NCBI GenBank assembly: GCA_015069165.1
Contig: SVJD01000010.1
Span: 1 to 53,006, forward strand
Direction of reading: 5' to 3'
From: Oscillospiraceae bacterium
Lineage (GTDB): Bacteria > Bacillota > Clostridia > UBA1212 > UBA1255
DNA: 53,006 nucleotides
Under the pieces are notes generated by a model. The model was not told where the DNA came from, did no database searches, and worked only from the letters and a program-made list of their open reading frames with translations. Positions 35,737 to 44,443 of this stretch are shown here, piece after piece; position 1 is the stretch's first letter, and each line of letters opens with the position of its first letter. A program made the position numbers and the translations under genes.

Positions 35737-36710
35737 CAAAGATTCTCCTTGTACCACTCTATCGCTTCACTTAAACCGGAAGCAAAATCATAATCCGGGT
35801 CATAGCCGAGCAATTTCTTTGCTTTTGAAATATCAGCGTTACTGTGCTTGATATCTCCCTTTCTGTCCGGGCCGAAATTAGGTTCAATATTTTTGCCGAG
35901 AGCTTTTGTCAGAGAATAATAAATGTCAATTAAATATTCCCTGCCGCCGTACGCAATATTAAATGCTTGTCCCGCAGCCTCGTGGGGTGCAAGGCAAGCT
36001 TTTAAATTAGCTTCGATGACATTTTCAATGTATGTGAAATCTCTGCTCTGTTTGCCATCGCCGTTAATTGTAGGTTGCTCATCATTCAAAAGCATTTTGA
36101 TAAACTTCGGAATAACTGCCGCATAAGCTCCGTTCGGGTCTTGTCTGCGGCCAAATACATTAAAATAGCGAAGTCCGTATGTGTCGAGTCCGTAATGCAT
36201 TGTGTATTGTTTTGCCCACTCCTCATCACATCTTTTTGTAAGTGCGTAAGGTGATAATAAATTTCCCTCTACACCTTCTGTTTTGGGGAGTTTGGGTTCA
36301 TCGCCGTACACCGATGAACTTGATGCATATACAAATTTCTTAACTCCGTTTCTTCTTGATGCTTCCATCATATTCAAAGTTCCCTGAATATTGTTTGCAC
36401 AATAAAAGAGCGGCATTTCAATAGAGCGCGGCACACTTCCCCAAGCAGCCTGATTCAGTACAAAATCAACGCCTTCCGTTGCTTTTAAGCAGATGTCTAT
36501 ATCTTTTATATCACCCCGTATAAATTCATAATTAGGATTTGACAAAAACATATCCACATTAGATTGTTTGCCTGTAGAAAGGTCGTCTAAGCATCTTACT
36601 TTATATCCGAGTTTAAGAATTGCCTCGCACAAATTGGAGCCTATAAAACCTGCTCCGCCTGTTACAAGGAATTTTGAATTTTCGGGGAAAACTAAATTTT
36701 CATATCCCAT
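35736..36710 (-). CDS. UDP-N-acetylglucosamine/UDP-sugar 4-epimerase (TviC/WbpP type)
   Basis: An extended SDR epimerase of about 324 residues: VTGGAGFIGSNLCEAIL is the NAD-binding Rossmann motif, SSSSVYG and YALTKR give the Ser-Tyr-Lys catalytic set. LNQAAWGSVPRSIEMP is a block shared with TviC/WbpP-like UDP-HexNAc 4-epimerases. The start at 36710 follows GGAGG; the TTG at 36725 is not needed. It directly follows the TviB-like dehydrogenase, so the pair likely makes an HexNAc-uronic acid such as UDP-GalNAcA, although the C4 substrate is an inference. Confidence 0.88.
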   Translation of the reverse strand: MGYENLVFPENSKFLVTGGAGFIGSNLCEAILKLGYKVRCLDDLSTGKQSNVDMFLSNPNYEFIRGDIKDIDICLKATEGVDFVLNQAAWGSVPRSIEMPLFYCANNIQGTLNMMEASRRNGVKKFVYASSSSVYGDEPKLPKTEGVEGNLLSPYALTKRCDEEWAKQYTMHYGLDTYGLRYFNVFGRRQDPNGAYAAVIPKFIKMLLNDEQPTINGDGKQSRDFTYIENVIEANLKACLAPHEAAGQAFNIAYGGREYLIDIYYSLTKALGKNIEPNFGPDRKGDIKHSNADISKAKKLLGYDPDYDFASGLSEAIEWYKENL

Positions 36711-36712
36711 AA

Positions 36713-38026
36713 TTACAGCCTCCAATACAAATATCCGGCATTTTCATATTCTTCTCTGTTAAGAAGACCTTTAATATCAATCAGTACTTTTTTACCATCA
36801 CCAAAGAATTTATCCATTTCCTGCATTGTGAATTTTGAAAATTCATCATGTGCTACAGCAAGTACAACTGCATCTGCATTTTTAATGCTTGCCAAATCAA
36901 CAAATTCAACTCCGTAAATACGTTTCGCTTCCTCAGCATCGGCCGTTGGATCGGCAATAAGAGGTTCTATGCCATATTCTCTGAGTTCTTTAATAATATC
37001 GAAAATTTTACTGTTACGTGTATCAGGGCAATTTTCTTTAAAAGTAAAACCAAGTACGGCAACTTTAGCATTTTTCACTGCTTTATCTGCCTTTATCAAA
37101 TTCTTAACAACATTTTCCGCAACGTATTTGCCCATATCATCGTTAATACGACGTCCTGCAAGGATAACTTGGCTGTGATAACCAAGCATTTCTGCCTTAT
37201 ATGTTAAATAATACGGGTCTACACCAATACAATGTCCGCCAACAAGTCCGGGATAAAATCTAAGGAAATTCCATTTTGTGCCTGCAGCTTCAAGAACTGA
37301 TTTTGTATCAATACCCATCTTGTTGAATATAATCGAAAGCTCATTCATAAACGCAATGTTTATATCTCGCTGGCTGTTTTCTATAACTTTTGCGGCCTCC
37401 GCCACTTTAATACAAGGAGCTCTGTGGACACCTGCATCTACTACAAGCTCATAAACTTTTGCAATCACATCAAGAGATTCTTTATCCATACCTGATACAA
37501 TCTTTGTTATTGTTTCAAGGCGGTGAACTTTATCTCCGGGATTGATACGTTCCGGAGAATAACCTATTTTGAAATCCACTCCGCATTTAAGTCCTGATTC
37601 TTTTTCAAGAATAGGCACACACACATCCTCTGTAACACCGGGATATACAGTTGACTCAAATACAACCACACTGCCCTTTGTCAAGTTACGACCAAGAATA
37701 CGGCTTGCTCCTTCTACCGGAGTTAAATCGGGAGTATGGTCATCATACACAGGTGTCGGAACAGCTACTATATGGAACTTCGCTCTTTGAAGATCTTTTT
37801 CATCGGAAGTAAATTCAACACTGCAATTTTTAATAGCTTCGTCTCCTACTTCGTTTGTAGGATCAATACCCGATTTATAAAGTTCTATTTTCTTTTCATT
37901 TAAATCATAACCGATAACACCGACTTTTTTGGAGAATGCAACTGCTATCGGCATACCAACATAGCCAAGACCTACAAGAGAAATTTTTTCTTCTCCCTTT
38001 ACTATTTTTTCATACAAGTTATTCAT
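36713..38026 (-). CDS. tviB: UDP-HexNAc 6-dehydrogenase (TviB-like)
   Basis: A 437-residue nucleotide-sugar dehydrogenase of the TviB/WbpO branch. It has the N-terminal NAD motif ISLVGLGYVGMPIAVAFSKK, an IGYSPERINPGDKVH block, and the catalytic Cys in GGHCIGVDPYYLTYKA. The C-terminal UDP-binding domain (VLGFTFKENCPDTRNSK) is complete. It oxidises C6 of a UDP-N-acetylhexosamine to a uronic acid using two NAD. GGGAGG precedes the ATG. The last codons of a decayed acyltransferase overlap its start, which implies that the intervening gene was once translated in the same mRNA. Confidence 0.9.
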   Translation of the reverse strand: MNNLYEKIVKGEEKISLVGLGYVGMPIAVAFSKKVGVIGYDLNEKKIELYKSGIDPTNEVGDEAIKNCSVEFTSDEKDLQRAKFHIVAVPTPVYDDHTPDLTPVEGASRILGRNLTKGSVVVFESTVYPGVTEDVCVPILEKESGLKCGVDFKIGYSPERINPGDKVHRLETITKIVSGMDKESLDVIAKVYELVVDAGVHRAPCIKVAEAAKVIENSQRDINIAFMNELSIIFNKMGIDTKSVLEAAGTKWNFLRFYPGLVGGHCIGVDPYYLTYKAEMLGYHSQVILAGRRINDDMGKYVAENVVKNLIKADKAVKNAKVAVLGFTFKENCPDTRNSKIFDIIKELREYGIEPLIADPTADAEEAKRIYGVEFVDLASIKNADAVVLAVAHDEFSKFTMQEMDKFFGDGKKVLIDIKGLLNREEYENAGYLYWRL

Positions 38027-38215
38027 TATCTTTTTCCTCCCTTTTAACTACCTCAGTTGCTTTTATTAAATGTTTTAGCGAATCATTTTCACTTATAATT
38101 TTTGCAGGAATTCCTCCTATCGTAACTCCGCAAGACATATCCTTGGATGTTTTTTGCCCAAAGCAACTTTATCACATTCAAGATAATAAGCCAGTTCTTT
38201 TTTACTGTTAATCAT
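38019..38215 (-). pseudogene. Internally deleted serine-acetyltransferase-like gene
   Basis: From an ATG at 38215, overlapping the upstream stop as ATGATTAA, comes MINSKKELAYYLECDKVALG. This is the usual N-terminus of the serine-acetyltransferase-like proteins of polysaccharide loci, but the frame stops after 32 residues. In another frame right behind it the C-terminal beta-helix end follows (CGVTIGGIPAKIISENDS, ending at 38019 over the next start). The missing middle, on the order of 350-400 bp, would hold the active-site residues. The gene is therefore a relic of a modifying acetyltransferase. Confidence 0.75.
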
Positions 38216-39383
38216 TTTGCTTACCCCTTTGCTTTATAAGCTCATCAAAGATACTGTTTAGCTTTACTCTCGTAGCTTCTATTGAGAAACCCGCTGCTCT
38301 TTTTATTGATATTTCACTGTAATATCTTCTTTTTTCCGCATCTGCAAGTAACTTTTCTATTGCCTCACTAAGTTGCAAAACAGAATTGTAATTATCACTT
38401 TCCGTAATTCTCGGTGTCAAAATACCGTAATCACATTCTTGATACTTATCGGTTACAGCCTGATAATTTTTATCCTTCCTTAAAATCTCTGCCGGACCGG
38501 AATAACAATTATCTGCAATCACAGGCAAAGCAAGTGCCATTGCTTCAGCAACAACATTCGGAAAGCCTTCACTTATTGAAGAAAGAATGAAGCAACTGCA
38601 TTTATTCATGTATTTATACGGATTTTTTTGAAATCCCGTAAAGTACACGTGACTTGCAACTCCAAGCTTTTCGATGGAATCTATATATTTTTGTTTATAC
38701 TTCCCGTCCCCTACCAAAACAAGTCCCAGTTCTTGATTCTTTTCTCTTGCTTTTGTAAAGGCTTCTATCAAATACTCAAAACCTTTTTCCTTGCAAAATC
38801 TTCCTACGGAAACAATTGTATCTTTATGTTTGTTTAAAAATTCTATATATTCGTTTTCAACAGTTTCTTCTGCTTGCTTTTGTATTTCTTCAATATCAAT
38901 ATAGTTGTATACCGCAAAAACTTTATCAGAATCCTCCGGATATTTCGACAAATAAAACTCTTTCGTATATTCCGAATTGCAAATCATCGCAGACGAATTA
39001 TTCAGTGCCGCTTTATATTGGTTATGCCTTTCGCACATTGCCCCGAAATCTCTGGCAGATATTATTTTCGGCAAATTATATTTATATTTTGTTTGTTTAT
39101 TCGATATTGCGGTAAATGTATAAAGAATATCAAATTTTTTATTTTTCAACAAACGGCGCAACTTTATATCTCTGCGATATGTATTTATCACTTTGCCGAT
39201 AAAAGATGGTTTTGGCGGCAAATTAAAATCTATAAGCTCTCCTGCACAAGAATATTTTACTTGTTCTCCATCATACAAAGCAACACAAACATCATGCTCA
39301 TCACTTAAAACTTTAGATATATTGGCAGCACTTCTTTCTGTACCGCCGATGCATAAAGATTCTTTTAAAATACAAATTTTCAT
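38208..39383 (-). CDS. Glycosyltransferase family 4
   Basis: A GT-B glycosyltransferase of 391 residues. The N-terminal acceptor domain has ESLCIGGTERSAANI. The C-terminal donor domain starts VSVGRFCKEKGFEYLIEAF and has LVLVGDGKYKQKY, then the E-x7-E block SISEGFPNVVAEAMALALPVIA. It likely adds a sugar from a nucleotide donor to the lipid-linked repeat unit at the inner membrane face. Its stop overlaps the start of the decayed acyltransferase and its start overlaps the stop of the next upstream glycosyltransferase gene, so the genes are tightly coupled. Confidence 0.9.
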   Translation of the reverse strand: MKICILKESLCIGGTERSAANISKVLSDEHDVCVALYDGEQVKYSCAGELIDFNLPPKPSFIGKVINTYRRDIKLRRLLKNKKFDILYTFTAISNKQTKYKYNLPKIISARDFGAMCERHNQYKAALNNSSAMICNSEYTKEFYLSKYPEDSDKVFAVYNYIDIEEIQKQAEETVENEYIEFLNKHKDTIVSVGRFCKEKGFEYLIEAFTKAREKNQELGLVLVGDGKYKQKYIDSIEKLGVASHVYFTGFQKNPYKYMNKCSCFILSSISEGFPNVVAEAMALALPVIADNCYSGPAEILRKDKNYQAVTDKYQECDYGILTPRITESDNYNSVLQLSEAIEKLLADAEKRRYYSEISIKRAAGFSIEATRVKLNSIFDELIKQRGKQND

Positions 39384-40171
39384 AACGCCTTAAAATCCTT
39401 AATGCCTTGTCTCATAAGTTTGCATATTTTAAAAAAGCTATACTCTTTAGTATCGTTTCTCATTCCGTATGCAAAATAATAAATCAACAAATGCTTCATT
39501 ACCGGAAAAGCATTTGCAATCAATATACCTTTATCAATAAAATACTTATCGTTATATCCATGGAACCATGATGATTCCTCTTGCTTTACTTTGGCAATAA
39601 TAATGGGAGAAACATACATTTTCAGTCCTTTACGAAATGCCTCTCTTATAAACAAAGAATCTTCTCCGGAACTGTACTTGGCACCGCCGCCGTACAAAGT
39701 AGAAAAAGACAAACATGCCTTATCAATCGCACTTTTTCTCATGGCCACACGAGCCGTTCCGTATCGCATACATTTCCATAAATGAAGCTTTTTGAATTTA
39801 CCGGTTTCTCTGCGCCCTGAGGTTAAACGATTTAAGTATTTCAGATTGAAAACGATTATGTCTGCTTTCGGGCACTTTGCAAAGGCTTCTTCAATGATTT
39901 TTTCATAGCCGTCCACATATATCATATCTTGGTCTGAACACAATAAATACTTTCCGCTTGCATTCATAAGTGCTTTGTTGCGATTTTTTCCGACACCTCT
40001 GTCAGCTGTGGAAATCAGCTCAACTTTACTCCCGTCAGGCTCCGTATATACTCTATATGAATACTCATCACACTGGTTCGCAAGCACTGCATCAGTTTGT
40101 ATATTCATCTCTCTGTAAAGAGAATCATCTTTTTGATTCATGCACGCAACCAAAACTTGAACATTGCTCAT
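39380..40171 (-). CDS. Glycosyltransferase family 2
   Basis: About 263 residues with a GT-A type fold. It starts VQVLVACMNQKDDSLYREM and then has ADRGVGKNRNKALMNASGKYLLCSDQDMIYVDGYEKII, in which the DQD is the expected metal/nucleotide site. The acceptor part holds YSSGEDSLFIREAF. The ATG at 40171 is used because AAGGA lies upstream and the homologous region starts there; the longer frame to 40255 runs into the LicD gene. Sugar and linkage cannot be predicted. Confidence 0.83.
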   Translation of the reverse strand: MSNVQVLVACMNQKDDSLYREMNIQTDAVLANQCDEYSYRVYTEPDGSKVELISTADRGVGKNRNKALMNASGKYLLCSDQDMIYVDGYEKIIEEAFAKCPKADIIVFNLKYLNRLTSGRRETGKFKKLHLWKCMRYGTARVAMRKSAIDKACLSFSTLYGGGAKYSSGEDSLFIREAFRKGLKMYVSPIIIAKVKQEESSWFHGYNDKYFIDKGILIANAFPVMKHLLIYYFAYGMRNDTKEYSFFKICKLMRQGIKDFKAL

Positions 40172-40182
40172 CTTATTTTTCC

Positions 40183-41064
40183 TTATAATACATATTTTGC
40201 CGGTAATGTCGGCTCTTTTGTTAAATATTCTTTGTAATCTTTTTCTGTATCCCAAACTCCTGCGTGTTGCTCCCGGCGAATTTGCTCAATATTCGGAATC
40301 TTCATGTAATCTCCGAATCTCTCACTTAAAAATTCTTCAACACCTATAGGAACATTTAATGCTACATTCTCAAAAGGAACACGTTTTGTTTTTTCAAACC
40401 ATTCTCTTTTGTATGTACCCCTTTTATATTTTGCTTTCCCGAGATAGTTACAATAAAGCGTTGTTTCTTTATTTCTGTATTTGTAAACTTGTTTCAATGC
40501 ATGTTTAACGAGAAAAAGTCTCGGGAAACATTTAAGAATACGCAGTGCTGTTTTTAATGCAAAACCGTAACGTGACAAATCGCGTACACATTGAGTCTTT
40601 GCAACGACATACTTTGCCCAAAAATATTGATGTTTTCTTTGTAAAGTATTGTCCGGGCAAGTATGAAGAATAAAAATATCCAAATACACATTATGAGATA
40701 TTTTGTAATCAATCAAACAATCCTCAATGTATGTGGTGTTTTTTGCACGTACCTTTCCCAGTGTAACCATATTGTCAAAGTGACCAAAAGGCTCAAGGAA
40801 AAACTTATCTTTATCTCCCTTTTCTTCAAAAGCTTTAACAAATTTCTCATAATTGTCAGGAGTCATGAAGAAATCCAAATCATCGTCCCACGGAATAAAT
40901 CCGCTATGCCGTATTGCTCCTAATGCAGAACCTCCCATAAGGCAGTACTGTATATCGTTTTCTTGGCAAAACTTATCTACATAAACAGCTATTTCCAATA
41001 TTTTTTCTTGGAGCTTTTTTATCCCCCAATCATCCGGAGTATTTTCTCTCATATATGTATACAT
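40183..41064 (-). CDS. licD: LicD family phosphotransferase
   Basis: A 293-residue LicD-type protein: YCLMGGSALGAIRHSGFIPWDDDLDFFM carries the GG-S and DDDxD metal-binding signature of this nucleotidyltransferase-fold group. LicD proteins transfer a phosphorylated alcohol (phosphocholine, glycerol- or ribitol-phosphate) from a CDP-activated donor to a sugar. The TagD-type gene two genes upstream could supply CDP-glycerol, so a glycerol-phosphate side group is likely (inference). The frame starts at MYTYMREN, with GAGGA upstream. Confidence 0.88.
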   Translation of the reverse strand: MYTYMRENTPDDWGIKKLQEKILEIAVYVDKFCQENDIQYCLMGGSALGAIRHSGFIPWDDDLDFFMTPDNYEKFVKAFEEKGDKDKFFLEPFGHFDNMVTLGKVRAKNTTYIEDCLIDYKISHNVYLDIFILHTCPDNTLQRKHQYFWAKYVVAKTQCVRDLSRYGFALKTALRILKCFPRLFLVKHALKQVYKYRNKETTLYCNYLGKAKYKRGTYKREWFEKTKRVPFENVALNVPIGVEEFLSERFGDYMKIPNIEQIRREQHAGVWDTEKDYKEYLTKEPTLPAKYVL

Positions 41065-41065
41065 T

Positions 41066-42253
41066 TTAATTTCCTCGCATTTTTCGTATAAGATTTCGCG
41101 CTTTTGGCGGAATTAACCAATACATTTTTTGTACCAAACTGCAACCAAAATATTTTTTTGCAGCAACCTCATAACCATTATTGGCAATTTCTTCTATAAT
41201 AGCATCTCTGTTTTTAGGTTTCGTTGTAGTATGTGTCAAACAGTAATTTGAATCGATTCCGTATTGAATCGGAAATTCCTTGCTAACAACAGCTTCTTTA
41301 ACACTTTCAAAAGCCTCAAAGCCTTTTTGTGTATTTGTAATTATCATCGAAACGCCTTTATCTACATTGCCTTTAAAATCATATTTTTCGATACCCCAAA
41401 AATCGGCAAGTGTAATATCTGATACTCTTTGAAGCGTTGTATATTTGCATTCATAACAACTTTCACGAAAAATCGAATAGTTTTTAAATGCATTATAAAA
41501 AGTCGAATTAGTATAAACTCCATTCACTACAGAAGTTTTTTCATTTTTCGTTACTTTATATGTATATCCGTGAGCATGACCATACTTGTTATCCTTAACT
41601 CTAAAAGAAAACTCACAAATTTCACCGCCGTGTTTTTTCTCAAGAGTTTTGATATATTCATCAAAAACTTTCTGAGACGGAACACCATGACAAATAATGT
41701 CTGCCGTAAACAAATTTTTTGTTTTAGCTTTGGGAACTGCATTTACAAGAGCGGAAACCTGACACGGTGTACCGCAAAAGAAAACTTTCTCACCTTTTTC
41801 AAGTAATTTTAAAACTTGATTGTATATACCTTTTGTGTCAGATTGTATATATTTTGACTTCAAAAGCGGTTTAATTTCTTCTTTTGAGCTTATAACACGA
41901 TGTTTAAGTGTTGTTCCCTCAAAAGCCGCCCCGCAAACATAATACCCAAGTTCCAAAAAATAATTTGCAAGCAATTCAAAAATACCGCCTGACGAACCAT
42001 TATTTTGACAAACAGAATCTTTAGAATATGCCGCAAACAAATGTTGTTCTTCATGGTGCTTTTCGTGTGTTTCAATAGGACATACCCCGTAGCATTTGCC
42101 GCATTTGATACATTTTTCTTCATCAATTGCAGAATACTTAAACCCATCTTTTCCCTCAACAGGTAAAACACATTTAACAGGGCAAGCATCTACGCATGCC
42201 ATACAACCTGTACATTTTTTATTCAATTCTTCTATAGAATCTATTCTCTTCAT
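41066..42253 (-). CDS. Ferredoxin / F420H2-dehydrogenase beta-subunit-like protein
   Basis: A 395-residue iron-sulfur flavoprotein. Residues 13-60 contain two 4Fe-4S motifs (CTGCMACVDACPVKC and CIKCGKCYGVCP). The rest matches the FrhB/FdhB-type beta-subunit domains, with GSSGGIFELLANYFLE, FFCGTPCQVSAL and ICHGVPSQKVFDEY. These proteins often lie in polysaccharide loci beside a polysaccharide pyruvyl transferase, which is missing here. A redox role in making a capsule sugar or substituent is suspected but has no direct proof. The start overlaps the tagD stop by one base (TAATG). Confidence 0.85.
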   Translation of the reverse strand: MKRIDSIEELNKKCTGCMACVDACPVKCVLPVEGKDGFKYSAIDEEKCIKCGKCYGVCPIETHEKHHEEQHLFAAYSKDSVCQNNGSSGGIFELLANYFLELGYYVCGAAFEGTTLKHRVISSKEEIKPLLKSKYIQSDTKGIYNQVLKLLEKGEKVFFCGTPCQVSALVNAVPKAKTKNLFTADIICHGVPSQKVFDEYIKTLEKKHGGEICEFSFRVKDNKYGHAHGYTYKVTKNEKTSVVNGVYTNSTFYNAFKNYSIFRESCYECKYTTLQRVSDITLADFWGIEKYDFKGNVDKGVSMIITNTQKGFEAFESVKEAVVSKEFPIQYGIDSNYCLTHTTTKPKNRDAIIEEIANNGYEVAAKKYFGCSLVQKMYWLIPPKARNLIRKMRGN

Positions 42254-42675
42254 TATTTATTTGCTTTTTCGCGTATAAGTGTAGAGCTGATACCTTCAGT
42301 ATGAGGAAGAAAAACCACATCAACACCGATTTCTGCAAAATCTTTTACGATTTTATCGTACATTTCACTGCCTTTCCAATCACTGCCATGGAACAATGCA
42401 TCAAACTTTAATTTCTCATACGCTTCCATTTTATTCATTGAAGTTTGGGGAACAACTTTGTCCACGTATTTAATTGCTTCAACTATAGCGCAGCGCTCTT
42501 CAAACTTAATTACCGGAGTTTTATGTTTATAACTTTCCACAGTTTCATCTGTGGATACTCCGACAATCAAATAGTCGCATTGCTCTTTTGCTCTTCTTAA
42601 AATATTAAGATGTCCGATATGGAACATATCAAAAACACCCGTAGTGTATCCGATTTTGTATTTTTTATCTGACAT
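42253..42675 (-). CDS. tagD: Glycerol-3-phosphate cytidylyltransferase-like (TagD type)
   Basis: A 140-residue cytidylyltransferase with the GxFDxxHxGH signature (GVFDMFHIGHLNIL), RAKEQCDYLIVGVSTDE, and the terminal HTEGISSTLIRE that binds the CTP phosphates. It likely makes CDP-glycerol from glycerol-3-phosphate, or a related CDP-alditol or CDP-alcohol. The start at 42675 has GGAGG upstream; the longer frame to 42807 overlaps the previous glycosyltransferase gene. It probably provides the donor used by LicD (inference). Confidence 0.88.
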   Translation of the reverse strand: MSDKKYKIGYTTGVFDMFHIGHLNILRRAKEQCDYLIVGVSTDETVESYKHKTPVIKFEERCAIVEAIKYVDKVVPQTSMNKMEAYEKLKFDALFHGSDWKGSEMYDKIVKDFAEIGVDVVFLPHTEGISSTLIREKANK

Positions 42676-42692
42676 ACTTTCCTCCGATATTA

Positions 42693-43700
42693 TTACCTTT
42701 TGCTTAATCTTTTTCTGTAAAACGGCATTTTTACAAGTCCTACCAATGTACCTACCCCATAACTGATGTGCATAATCAAGAATAATGCCGGCATTAAAAA
42801 AGTCCATCTGTTAGCTTGTTTATTTAGGATTGTACATACAGTTCCCGTAAGTACAAATAATGCATACAAAGTCCACATTGCAACCGCTAAATACCAAAAA
42901 GAAAACAAAGCCAAAATACTTGTAAAAACAATTCCCAAAACAAAAACAAACGGAACAAGATGAAACAGTGATATGCACCCCGGGCAAATACCCAAAGTCA
43001 AGCCAATCCAATAACCGTTTCCGTATTTTTGCTTTACCATCTTTTTAAAATTACTGCGAGCGTATTGATAAGAAACAATATCGGGGTCGCAGTATAATTT
43101 ATATCCCGCCTCACGAATACGATAATGCATTTCATTATCCTCTGTTCGTAAAAGTTTCGTATTGAAATTCCCCGCTTTCTCAAAGACTTCTCGTCTGTAA
43201 GCTGCGTGGAACATCGATTTTACATAACAACTCTCAGTATTTTTGCGTCCTTTGCTTACACTGCTTCCAAACATTGAATTTTCTACTTCAAGAAGCGTTT
43301 TTTTCCAAGGAGTCGGATTATCAATCAAACAAGGTCTTACCCCACCTGTTACATACTCCCCTTTTTCTTGCAGTGCCATATTTTTTGCGGTAAATTCCGC
43401 CGGAATGTGAGTATGTGCATCAATTCTTATGATGATGTCGCTTTTTGCATTCTCGATTGCAATATTCCAACCTGCGGCCTGAATTCTCTGCGGATTATTT
43501 AACACTTGTACACTATAAAAAGAGTTCGCGTTTTTTGCAAAATCCGTCATGATTTGTTTCGTATTATCTTTTGAATTACCGTCAATCAAAACAATTTCAG
43601 TCAAATCATGGGGATAAGTCTGATTTTCCAAGTCCTTGAGAAGATTCGGCAAAAACTGTTCTTCATTATACGCAACAACACACAATGAAACTGTCATCAT
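42693..43700 (-). CDS. Glycosyltransferase family 2 with C-terminal membrane spans
   Basis: A 335-residue glycosyltransferase of the ExoA type. The GT-A part has VSLCVVAYNEEQFLPNLL, IVLIDGNSKDNTK and the metal motif RIDAHTHIP, followed by LRTEDNEMHYRIREAGY. Three or four hydrophobic segments end the protein. It could add a sugar to the lipid-linked intermediate at the membrane. Its ATG overlaps the stop of the phosphoglycosyl transferase gene (ATGATGA), which suggests coupled translation. Confidence 0.9.
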   Translation of the reverse strand: MMTVSLCVVAYNEEQFLPNLLKDLENQTYPHDLTEIVLIDGNSKDNTKQIMTDFAKNANSFYSVQVLNNPQRIQAAGWNIAIENAKSDIIIRIDAHTHIPAEFTAKNMALQEKGEYVTGGVRPCLIDNPTPWKKTLLEVENSMFGSSVSKGRKNTESCYVKSMFHAAYRREVFEKAGNFNTKLLRTEDNEMHYRIREAGYKLYCDPDIVSYQYARSNFKKMVKQKYGNGYWIGLTLGICPGCISLFHLVPFVFVLGIVFTSILALFSFWYLAVAMWTLYALFVLTGTVCTILNKQANRWTFLMPALFLIMHISYGVGTLVGLVKMPFYRKRLSKR

Positions 43701-44443
43701 TTAGCTGCAATCTCCTCCTCGGGAAAGGCATCTTCAACAAGCAAATCGCCTTTATATTCAACACCAAGAACGGCAAATACCGTCATAAACATAATCTTTA
43801 TATCTCCCCAAAAGCTGAATTCTTCAATGCCTTTAAGGTTGTAGTACATTTTGGACGGCAATATTTTTTCAACATAAACCTTGTCGGAATCTTGAACTCC
43901 GTCAAGAAGTTTGGCTTCATCTTTATAATAAATGCTTGCAAGACTTGTAACACCCGCAGGAAGTAAAAGCGTAGCCAACATTTCGTTTGTATATTCATCA
44001 ACAAATTTCGGCGATTCCGGACGAACACCTACTAATGTAAGAGTGCCTTGAATTACATCAAACAGCTGTGCAATTTCGTCTAACCTGCAATTACGTATTA
44101 CCCTACCTACATGAGTAATGCGGCTATCATTATTTACTGTTACTTGCGAACCTTTATCCGCGTTTTGAACCATCGTTCTGAATTTATGTATTCTGAATGA
44201 TTTTCCGTATTGAGTTACTCGTTCTTGACGATAAAAGACCGGTCCGGGAGAATCAATTTTTATGGCAATTGCCAAAATCAAGAATACAGGTAAAAGAACT
44301 ATAAGTCCTATTACAGAGAAAAACAAATCAAATACTCTTTTAAAAAACAAGCTGCCTTTTTTTTTCTTGAGAATGTCATAATATTTTCTGACTTCCTCTG
44401 TTTGCAAATTTTCAGGAAGTTGCTCCCATTTGAGAATGTTCAC
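43697..44443 (-). CDS. Initiating phosphoglycosyl transferase (monotopic, bacterial sugar transferase)
   Basis: A 248-residue enzyme that transfers a sugar-1-phosphate to undecaprenyl phosphate and so starts the repeat unit. One membrane hairpin (about 32-60, FKRVFDLFFSVIGLIVLLP) is followed by DSPGPVFYRQERV, HKFRTMVQNAD, the Asp-Glu motif RLDEIAQLFDVIQG, and LVGVRPESP. The start is a GTG directly after the DegT stop with AAGGAG inside that gene's end. With the preceding dehydratase and aminotransferase it resembles the PglF-PglE-PglC set, so the first sugar may be a 4-amino-4,6-dideoxy HexNAc (inference). Confidence 0.92.
   Translation of the reverse strand: MNILKWEQLPENLQTEEVRKYYDILKKKKGSLFFKRVFDLFFSVIGLIVLLPVFLILAIAIKIDSPGPVFYRQERVTQYGKSFRIHKFRTMVQNADKGSQVTVNNDSRITHVGRVIRNCRLDEIAQLFDVIQGTLTLVGVRPESPKFVDEYTNEMLATLLLPAGVTSLASIYYKDEAKLLDGVQDSDKVYVEKILPSKMYYNLKGIEEFSFWGDIKIMFMTVFAVLGVEYKGDLLVEDAFPEEEIAAK

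Noticed and set aside
38213-38215. A functional 32-residue peptide gene (start at 38215)
   Set aside because: The peptide equals the N-terminus of a known larger acetyltransferase and the C-terminal end follows in another frame, so it is a relic rather than a small gene.
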